Positions 42,508 to 50,654 of a DNA stretch of 64,000 nt are shown here, piece by piece. The notes beneath the pieces were generated by a model. It ran no database searches. It was given only the letters and a program-made list of their open reading frames with translations, and had not been told where the DNA came from. This stretch comes from Diploptera punctata (lineage: Eukaryota; Arthropoda; Insecta; Blattodea; Blaberidae), in assembly GCA_030220185.1 (NCBI GenBank), contig JASPKZ010010273.1, positions 868,001 through 932,000 of the forward strand, given 5' to 3'. The translations under genes and the position numbers were made by a program. Every line of letters begins with the position of its first letter. Position 1 is the stretch's first letter.

Positions 42508-43043
42508 AATGTCCTAAAGTGGAGATTAGTGTCTATTTTAAAATTTTTTTGTCTAATCTTGCCTAAAATTAGTATTTTTTTACAATATCTGTTATAAAAG
42601 TTAATATTGTTTCAAATTTTTATAAATTTTCTACCATTTAATGATTGTCAGTTCTTCTTCATTTGGGCTAGCCCTCAAATGCACCCTCAGCTGTCAAGTG
42701 GCTAGAGGGAGAGAAATGAGTCAGTGCATCTAGTTTTGTTGTATTTACCAAAAGCTTTACAGATAATCATACAAGGAGGACATCATAAATATATCCTGTT
42801 GTTTTTGTGATGAAAAATTTTGAATAGCTACCAGATGATGGTTTCTTATCTATAGAAAACTCCTGGTGATGGTCAGTGAAATAACCCCACCATTTTCATT
42901 GTCTGTTAATTACAGTGAAATATAGTGCAACAGAAAGTGAATGGGGATACTTGACAAAAGACTTCTAACAGGTTTTAAAATTGAGGCAAATACAAAATTG
43001 TTTATTTTTTGTTATTTCACTCACCTCATACTTCATAATTCAT

Positions 43044-43089
43044 AGCAGACCCTGGGTTTCTTCACATAATTTGTGACATTGTCAATGCT
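43044..43089 (-). ncRNA. Hammerhead ribozyme-like fold
   Basis: Stem I AGCA/TGCT, stem II TCACA/TGTGA, GAAA (inverse of 43057-43060), CCCAGGG and UC with C at 43048. Core UUGACAA differs at C3 and G8, as in the copy at 2391. The plus-strand arm (43394-43424) keeps only the 3' half. Confidence 0.6.
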
Positions 43090-43400
43090 GCGTCACGTTC
43101 ACAACTGATGTCCAACGGCCTTCTATCCTGCAGACTGACCTCCGTGCCATCTGGTGGCCGACCGAAGAATTTCCAAATCAGTCCTCTTTCTTTATAACCG
43201 GGTATTTCAAAATTCATAGTTGTATTTTCATTCTTGCATATGTAAATTTTTTCCCAAATTGTGAGTTCCTTCGGTTTTTCCAATTGTTTAAGTAATTTTG
43301 TTTTGGTTTCTATTCTATGTTTTTCTGACCAGGCATGTGCAGCTATTGCAGATTTTTCGGTTTCTCCATTTTTAACATTTCTCAGAAATGTGATTATGTG
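43062..43400 (-). pseudogene. Penelope-like GIY-YIG C-terminal fragment
   Basis: On the minus strand: LRNVKNGETEKSAIAAHAWS, EKHRIETKTKLLKQLEKPKE, LTIWEKIYICKNENTTMNFE, ending FFGRPPDG and SCERD near the stop. EKSAIAAH...KEK and the following block are the C-terminal half of a GIY-YIG endonuclease as fused to Penelope reverse transcriptases. The GIY and YIG strands and the catalytic Arg and Glu are missing. The frame is open, so the insertion is fairly recent. Confidence 0.8.
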
Positions 43401-43526
43401 AAGAAACCCAGGGTCTGCTATGAATTATGAAGTATGAGGTGAGTGAAATAATAAAAAATAAACAATATTAAAGAACCTCATAGTGTTATTTCCTATCTAC
43501 ATAACTTGATAAATACAAAATTGTTT

Positions 43527-44279
43527 GTAGATTTCCAAATCTGTTTGTGACAGATTGACCACTAAGATCTAACTTATGATGGGAGAATTATTTTTCTGGC
43601 AATTATGCAACAAGCTGGTAAGAATTCTCAACAAATTTATTGTGTTCTTTATTCATTGTAGTGCAAAATTCAACTATTTTCAATAATTCAGACTGAATAT
43701 TTTTATTCCTTCATCTACTTTTATATCATTATTAACATGAACAAAATAATATTAATGATAAAGTGTACATATTCTTGTTGAACAATATTAATAACAATTA
43801 AAAAAAATGTATTTAGAATTTTTGTAACTTTTTTTTATATTTTTTTATTTTTAATTTAATTTTATGTTTATTTTGCCTATTTTTTTAGGTGCTTAAAACA
43901 TATTTTCTTCATGCCTAAAATTCTGAGGTCTAGTTATAAATTACAGAATCTAAGGTAATGAACTTCATACTAAATTCCACTTGCCATTGACTTTTGTGGA
44001 GAAAAAAGTACTATAGGGAAACTTAAGAAACATATCTCCTGTATAGATCAAAATTATAGCTCAGTAGATTTGAGAAGTGGTGACAAATTGTACAGTGAGA
44101 TTCATAAGCTCATCCTTTTAACCTGAAATGAGGCAGAACTGCTAAAAATAGAAGTAATTCATCATTATTCCAATCCATAAAAAAAAGGGAACAAACTATT
44201 AATAATTATTTGAAAATTTCTCTTTTATTGACATCTTATAACTTTCTACCCAATGTTCTTTTAGCAAGATTAATTCCAT
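43527..44279. other. AT-rich, nothing recognised
   Basis: TATTTTTTTAGGTGCTTAAA near 43880 recalls a hAT subterminal repeat, but no terminus pair was found. Confidence 0.4.
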
Positions 44280-44570
44280 TTGCAGATGAAATTCTTCTTC
44301 ACTTCCAGGTTTAGGCATTGATTGCCTGTTTCATCTTCACTAATAGATCTAAGACCATCTCTTCCGAGGATTTCCGATATCTCTTCTTCCTCTCGGAAAA
44401 TAATGTAATATTTTCTTTGGTAATTTACTCTTCCATTCTTTCTACATGTTCTTTCCACTGTTTCTTGTTATGAGATATCTTTTCTTTTATAGAGTAGATC
44501 TGAAGTTCTTCACGAATATCCTCGTTTCTTATCTGGTCCATTCTAGTCCACCCTTTTACTCTTCTTAAAT
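44280..44570 (-). mobile_element. LINE family 2 3' fragment
   Basis: It matches 25030-25330 (TAATAGATCTAAGACCATCT, TCTTTCTACATGTTCTTTCC). Minus-strand frame MERTCRKNGRVNYQRKYY is the decayed ORF tail. Adjacent 44571-44890 is GC-richer leader-like sequence, possibly another LINE 5' region. Confidence 0.75.
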
Positions 44571-45042
44571 TACCTGCTAACCCGAGTAACCCAATTCAAG
44601 GTTGTGGTATAGAATCCCTTCAGTGATTTGGGTCGGAGAACTGATGAGAAAAGGGGGTCCTTTCTCTGGATTGATAAGAGACCCATGCTCGGAGAAACAG
44701 AGTAAAGTCCACAACAACAACTAATTTTCAGTAGGTTGGCAAAAGTGGCAACCTTCTAGATGGGGTTAGTACATCAAGAAGCTGGACCTAAAGCTTTGAG
44801 ATGGCAGCCCCACCAATGGTCTACTCTGCATAGCATTGGTACTGCAATCAGAGGAAAACATATTACTCCTATTCTTCACAATAGAAACTCTGACGGACTT
44901 AACCAAAAATGCAGATGAAATTATAGGATAATTACCCGTGTGGCTTTAGGTAAAGTTAATAAACAGTTGATGATATATTCAGTTCCCGTAAATTAAAAAA
45001 AAGAAAAATGGAAATACAGTCAGCCAGCGTATAGCTGTAGCA

Positions 45043-45220
45043 TCTTAATAATAATTAAATGAATTGTGAAAACAGCTGACGATGACGACAAAGTGTCGCC
45101 GATACTGCAGTGCTGTGTTTAAAGAAACATGGATGTATGAGGTAAGAAAAAATCACGATTCATTTAATTATTATTAATTGAACCTCATAATGTTAAAAAT
45201 TCCCAAATTTAATATATAAA
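45043..45220 (+). mobile_element. Hammerhead-only mini-element with Penelope tail, TSD TGTAGCA
   Basis: 178 bases. Short inverse arms (TAATAATAATTAAATGAAT at 45046 and its inverse at 45152) enclose one hammerhead and GATGTATGAGGTAAG. Tail GAACCTCATAATGTTAAAAA follows. TGTAGCA is at 45036-45042 and 45221-45227. No coding sequence. Confidence 0.8.
45069..45120 (+). ncRNA. Hammerhead ribozyme-like, strong stems, two altered bases
   Basis: Stem I AAAACAG/CTGTGTTT pairs over seven positions with one mismatch. CUGACGA (45076-45082) is canonical and stem II GACGACA/TGTCGCC pairs. GAAA is GATA (45101-45104) and the cleavage position after CTGCAGT is G. Probably inactive now. Confidence 0.6.
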
Positions 45221-45230
45221 TGTAGCAATC

Positions 45231-46003
45231 TTACTTACTTACTTACTTACTCACTGGCACTATCGAACCCGTAGGTTCGTGGCCGTGCAGACATAAGCTC
45301 TCCATACATTCCTATCCAGAGCTAATGCTTTCCAATCATTCCCTGTATAATCTACTTCCCTCAAATCATAGTTAATGTTATTCTCCCAGCTCATTTTTGG
45401 TCTACCAACTGGGTGTTTTCCCTCTGGCTTTCCTACAAGAAGCCTCCATGCAAGTCTTTCATTCCCCATACGTGCAACATGTCCTGCCCATCGCAGTCTG
45501 CGAGACTTGACTGTTCTTAATATATCTGGCTTCCTATAAAGACCATGTAGTTCATTGTTATGTAGTCTTCTCCATTCACCCGTCTGTTCATCTCTCTTTG
45601 GTCCAAAATTTTTCCTTCCGATTGAGGGTCTTTCCACTTTTCAGCGGTTGCCCTTTTACCAGCCGGCTGCTGGCCCTTCACATCCACATGTGTCAATCAC
45701 AGAGATAGATGATCAACAGCCAGTGTAGGGGTGACATGTGGTTAGCATGTCGAGTCCTCCAGCCGTTATAGCTGGTTCCTCAAGCTGGAGCCGCTACTTA
45801 TTGTAGCTACCCAATTGCCTCACGATGCTGGGTGGGCACCGGTCCCATACTGGCCGAAATACCATGAGAAAATTTCTTCCCCCCTGGAGACTCGAACCAG
45901 CGCAGTCCCGTAGCTCTGCGCCAAGGCTTCGTACCTTAACCGCTCGGCTACTTTATTCTCAAATACTTGCAATCTCCTTTCCTCCCTTAAAGTAAGAGTC
46001 CAT
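45231..46003 (-). mobile_element. LINE (RTE-like family 1), 5'-truncated, carries SINE B
   Basis: Begins with (TTAC)n on the plus strand, the LINE 3' tail. The ORF tail at 45260-45637 reads FGPKRDEQTGEWRRLHNNEL to LRVR, and the upstream part resumes at 45949-46003 (LTLREERRLQVFENKV). Duplication GCTGTAGCAATC is at 46004-46015 and, before the mini-element split it, at 45034-45042 plus 45228-45230. Confidence 0.88.
45620..45948 (-). mobile_element. SINE family B with tRNA head, inside LINE
   Basis: Full-length minus copy. Head GTAGCCGAGCGGTTAAGG and GGTTCGAGTCTCC, body as in the other copies. It interrupts the LINE ORF between FENKV and FGPKR. No duplication is seen and a few LINE bases are lost at the junction. 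Confidence 0.88.
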
Positions 46004-46015
46004 GCTGTAGCAATC

Positions 46016-46984
46016 ATTTGAGACAAATTAAATTTGTGGCAAGAGCATAGATGCAAGTCTTATTCTTACCAGATGAGTGTCTGGCCAATAGCAAGTATGA
46101 CCACACATCATTGCTAACACCCCCACTAATTAAAGTACATTTTTAAAATTTCAAAATAATTTTTAAATAATATTTGCACATGACTATCTATGGACAAAGT
46201 ACATGCGCTGTATAAACCATGTTCTACTTACAGTATAATAAAATGAATACTTATAATTTCAAAACCATGCATCCAAATTGGCTAAGGTTGATAGCATTTG
46301 AAAGAGGAGATTGGGACATTTTAATTCGGTGTTGTTAATTTTAAAACTGTCACACTTCTAAAATTTTTCAAAGCTCCTTATCATGAGAACAGTCCAGTAG
46401 TTTCATTCCTTCAGAATTCACTAAATAAATGCACTTCATCCAGATTTGAGCAGTTATCTTCTTCACAATTTGCTAACAATACCTCTTAACACTGTAATCA
46501 CTGTTCACTCCTGGAACTCTCTCCCTTAAGATATCAGAAGCTGCTGCACGTGTAATACTTTATTCAAGCTTGCCCCATTACATGTTGTCAGATAATTAAA
46601 TTTCTTGTCAAAAAATCCCCAAAAAAAATTTAATTTAAACTTTTATCCATCCAATTGTAGTGGAAATTAAAATGACAGAATCAGCATTCATAACTGTAAG
46701 TATTGATATTTAGTACGGTAAGTGGATTTTTGTGTTTTTTTTCTTGTTATATTATGCATTAAATAATTAAAATATCACTCATGGTCTAGATTCTCCCAAA
46801 ATGAATTCTGGATTAATCATTGTATTACTGTTGACAATTAGTTTAAAATGTTGTGATTATTACCTATTGTCTGCAAATAAATTAAAAATTCAAAATAACA
46901 TTAATTTTGTAATATTGCCTTTTTATGGGGCATGCTGTAGTGTGGTTTATTAAGACAATAAGCTGCACACAAAAGTAGCTGTTG
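46016..46984. other. Unassigned AT-rich stretch
   Basis: 46924-46970 (GGGGCATGCTGTAGTGTGG) is a remnant SINE A head. The rest shows no recognisable feature. Confidence 0.45.
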
Positions 46985-48294
46985 CCTCTTTGTCGATGAA
47001 AGTTACAGGGAGTTTAACTAGGGTCTTGTGCACCATCTGCTATATTACCATGGAGTAATCTTGAAGAGACTCCCCAGCTCATTGGACACTAGCCTTTTGT
47101 TGGGCCCTGTATGCAGCGCTGAGATGTTGATGACCATAACAATTTTCTAGGCTCCATTATTATTTCCTCTGGAATACTAAGTAGAATCTTGGTGGCTGGT
47201 CATTGAAGGGAAGCAATCACATCCGTCGTCTATTATGTGCACGTCATCATCATCATATTTGGCATAACAACCCAGGTTGAGTTATATCCTCCCTAAACAC
47301 TTTCCTTCAGACCTCTCAGTCTGGCTTGATTAACTTTGGGCTTATCAACGGATTATTTTTTTTACAGGGTGGAATTGTCAATCCTATGCCCAACACCCAA
47401 CCTGGAGGACCAGGGACTCTTCTGTTAGGGTCTTAGCTGAGAGGACTCTCTTTTTTAGGTGCCAGGTACTCACCTTTACCCTTCCCTATAAAGGATAGGA
47501 TTTGTTGGTAGCACTGCCAGATAAACTGACAGCTAAATCATTCTTGGGTTTTTACAGTTATATCTACTCGACATTGATACAACCCCCAAAGCCATCAACT
47601 AACCATTTATCCTCCTCCTTTATCCAGGCTTGAGACTGGCACTGAATGATACAAGTACCATGCAGAGGCAGAGTTATTATGTTTACACATGGTCTCAAAT
47701 TGGAGCTTAAAGATGTCCCATGACATTATGTCAAATTTTTGCATTTTGATTCCAGTTGCTCGGCATTACATATTGGCAGTCTGTCTAACCTTGGACCTCA
47801 GCGATAAATCACTCTATAGTTCTTCAGTAGCACGGCGAATTTCAGTAGTGATTATCAGATGACAATTTTTCTCATGTGGATTTAGTTTAACTGTCATTTC
47901 TTCTTTAATACTGCTTAATAATGATGACAATTTTTCTCTCGATTTAATCTTTGTTCCATCTCATGTATTTCATTGTCCTCCGGGAGTTAATTTTACTTTT
48001 CAGGTCTTGTGTATCAATCTGAAATCTTCTTTCATGTCGTCAATCATTTGTTTAATTTCTTGGTTCAATGTCTCAGTCTATTGCAGTAATTCTTGTTTCG
48101 TATTCTAATTTTGTTTTAATAATTCTTCATTTTGTTTTTCCATATGTAATTTTATTTTGTAGTTAGATATACAAATCTGTTTTGATAGTTCATATTTTAA
48201 CTCTTGGTTCTGTTTTTCTATGTTTAGTTTTATTCCCATTAGTAATTGATGACTTGTTCTATTTTTACAGTTTTGAAATATTATGTTTATTTTA

Positions 48295-48670
48295 TTATTG
48301 ATTTAACATTTCTCACTGAAAGATAAATTATATTTGAAGAGAAAAATTTTCGCCCAGACCGAGACTCGAACCCGGGACCCTTGGCTTTCCGGGCCAAGTG
48401 CTCTACCAACTGAGCTACCGAGGCGAGTTACCTTCTAGACGCAATTTTTTCTCTTATATACGTTGTAATTCCCTATCGCCAAATGCTTTTGAAACCATTG
48501 CTTCTATCTTTTGCAAATGGCAGTTTCTTAGTTAAGTATATAAGAGAAAAAAATGTGTCTAGATCGTAACTCGCCTCGGTAGCTCAGTTGGTAGAGCACT
48601 TGGCCCGGAAAGCCAAGGGTCCCGGGTTCGAGTCTCGGTCTGGGCGAAAATTTTTCTCTTCAAATATAAT
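48295..48670. mobile_element. Head-to-head pair of tRNA-derived SINEs
   Basis: The minus head (48350-48425) and plus head (48570-48645) are nearly identical (GGTAGCTCAGTTGGTAGAGC, GGGTCCCGGGTTCGAGTCTC). They face away around a 140-base centre, flanked by GAAGAGAAAAATTTTCG and CGAAAATTTTTCTCTTC. A long hairpin. Confidence 0.8.
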
Positions 48671-49001
48671 TGAAATATTATGTTCGTTATGTAGTTCAAG
48701 TAGTGTGCCATTTCGTTCACAGGTGTCACTAGTGACAGGTTTTATGGGCTAGTCATCGAATATGTAATTATATCTTCTGACACCATTTGTAACTAGTTTC
48801 GGTTGCATTACGACAGATAGAGTTTCTTTAATATAACTTCACACCAGTTTATGTGAAAATTCCACATCAGCTTTATTTCCTTCACAATAATTCACCGTAC
48901 AAGAACATATGTTTAGTGCTTGAGTGTCACAAACCCAGTTTCTATTCTAGTTTTTCTGTTCACATTCACAGAAATATTATACAGTAAAAGCTCCTTATGA
49001 G

Positions 49002-49250
49002 GGGCATGCCGTAGCATAATGGTTAAGGCACTGTGCTACAAACCGGAAGGTTGAGGGTTCTAGTCCCGGTGGGGCAGGATTTTTAAACTGACCCAAACCT
49101 TCTGGTGGCACCATGGCCCTGGGGTCGACTCAGCCTATAACGGAAATGAGTACCGGACGCTTGTTCTGGGGTAAAGGTGGCCGTCACGCAGGGCTGACAA
49201 CCCGGCTAACATCAAGTGCCGAGGCCTGTAGTGGGATCACTTTACTTTTT
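49002..49250 (+). mobile_element. SINE family A, internally shortened
   Basis: Head GTAGCATAATGGTTAAGGC and body as in other copies; the AGAAAAAGTGGGAGCC part before GAGGCCTGTAGTGG is missing. Flanks TAAAAGCTCCTTAT and TAAAAGTCCCGTTAT look like a diverged duplication. Confidence 0.88.
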
Positions 49251-49653
49251 CTACTTTTAAAAGTCCCGTTATTCGCGGATTAAACAAAATTGTGACACAG
49301 TTCTTGTATTCGCGACTAAGAAAATTTTTATTCGCGGATCTAGTCGTAAGATTAGAAAGATTAATATACTTTATTAACGCATCGGCAATTTTTTACTGCA
49401 GGCACATGCCATGACAGCTTTTACAAAGAGCGATTCAAACCAAATGGACAAATACATATCAAATTAAAACAAACTTTGTCACTAAGCCTAAAGTTCGTTG
49501 TTAAAAGCCACCGCCGCCCTATTTCACGTGCCGTTATGTTCGTTGATAAAAGCCACCCTCGCCACGATCATTTTTTATTGTTTCAACTTGTCATTCGTTG
49601 CAATAATTTTAATTGAATGACACGTGTATTTTCTGCTTTGTTCCCAATTTATA

Positions 49654-49890
49654 ATGTCGAGTAAAAGGAAAGAAAAATTAGTTCCGAAGCAGGGAAAAAA
49701 GTAGTGTTGACGCTTAAAGTAAAAATAGAAATGCTTGACTCGCGTTGGCGAGTCGTTTGCAATCATATCATGCTGTTTCAATGTTAATGAATCAACTGTA
49801 CGATTCATGAAGAAATCCGAAAACAAAATAAGGAATTATATCGCTGAATTCACAGATTAATATAAATCTGAATTTAAACACCTATTAAAA
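49654..49890 (+). pseudogene. pogo transposase N-terminus
   Basis: From the ATG at 49654: MSSKRKEKLVPKQGKKVVLT, then LKVKIEMLD and, after a frameshift near 49745, LASGESFAII, FNVNESTVRFMKKSENKI. This is a psq-type HTH. It ends at a stop near 49860, followed by a (TA)n tract (49897-49931). The CENP-B HTH and DDE domain are deleted. Confidence 0.75.
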
Positions 49891-50654
49891 GCGTCAAAAT
49901 GGAATATATATATATATATATATATATATACACTAAGTTCTTTCAGCCCTTGCCTAAGCCTGACAATAATAATTAATAGAAATTGTTTAAAATCTCGTTA
50001 AATTTATTTTATTTTGAAAATTTTAATTTTATTTTGGAATCTCGGAACGTATCTCCTAGATAGATAGATTAGATGGACAACTCTTCGGCCATCACTTAAG
50101 TGTTGGCGGTAGCTATCCGTTTTGTTTCTCCTTTATAGGTAGAACCCCGGGTTCCTGTAAAATACATTAGCCCCGGTGTTTTTATATTTTTTTATTTGAA
50201 TTTCAAGTATATGCAGATGGTAGGATCTTCCCCATACAAATTAACATTCCATATTCACGGTTTCTGTATTCGCGGCATATTTACGGAACATATCCCCCGT
50301 GAATAAGGAGCTTTTACTGTATTGCAACACTAACTTCCTTGCGATTTTCAAATCTCTTCACGGGATGACTTTCCAGTACAACTGACTCTCGCGACTGACT
50401 GACTGATCGACCGACTCGCATCCCTTTTATATGCGAGGTCAAACTATCTGTATGTTCAATCCTGATTTTTCTCGAATGGAAACCTCGAGGTGCCGATCTT
50501 TCTAGAAAGGTATGCATAAACGAATCTGGAAAGCTCTCCGCGGGCTTTTCCAACTTATGAGTCGCAACCATCGAATCTCCTTATTGTCTTATAAGGAGAG
50601 ACTTGGTTTCCACAGCCGACCACGAAATTCAAATGTCTGCCCAACAATGTGTCA

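Larger units (their letters stand above)
43004..43510. mobile_element. Penelope-like element with GIY-YIG tail, 16-bp TSD
   Basis: Perfect duplication AAATACAAAATTGTTT at 42988-43003 and 43511-43526. Inverse arms of about 55 bases (43013-43075, 43394-43450) enclose a minus-strand coding fragment. Tail AACCTCATAGTGTTATTTCC is at 43474-43493, after the right arm. It is the best-delimited element of the family. Confidence 0.92.
48981..50321 (+). mobile_element. pogo/Tigger-like element inserted in the LTR
   Basis: Terminus ACAGTAAAAGCTCCTTAT at the left and its inverse ATAAGGAGCTTTTACTGT at the right, TA outside each. Subterminal TTATTCGCGG motifs occur at both ends. Holds an N-terminal transposase remnant and SINE A at its left edge. 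Confidence 0.85.
46985..50654 (-). mobile_element. Gypsy-type LTR retrotransposon 5' part: LTR, primer site, decayed gag
   Basis: On the minus strand: 5' LTR (50654-48788), a primer-binding-like AATGGTGTCAGAAG right after it, a decayed coiled-coil frame (48250-47930) and a gag block (47185-46985). The gag block (GESLQDYSMVI then KLPVTF) aligns with GESHREYAMTIEQL...GLPATF of the Gypsy element at 12544. Everything downstream is missing. Insertions: pogo in the LTR, SINEs in the leader, LINE-leader-like sequence near 47350-47520. Confidence 0.62.
48788..50654 (-). repeat. Gypsy-type 5' LTR, interrupted by pogo
   Basis: Starts TGACACATTG at 50654 and ends ..CTAGTTACA at 48788. A promoter-like TATAAAAGGGATGCGAGTC lies at about 50420-50438 inverse. 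Without the pogo insertion (48981-50321) it is about 525 bases. The start TGACAC matches the LTR at 11063. Confidence 0.62.
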
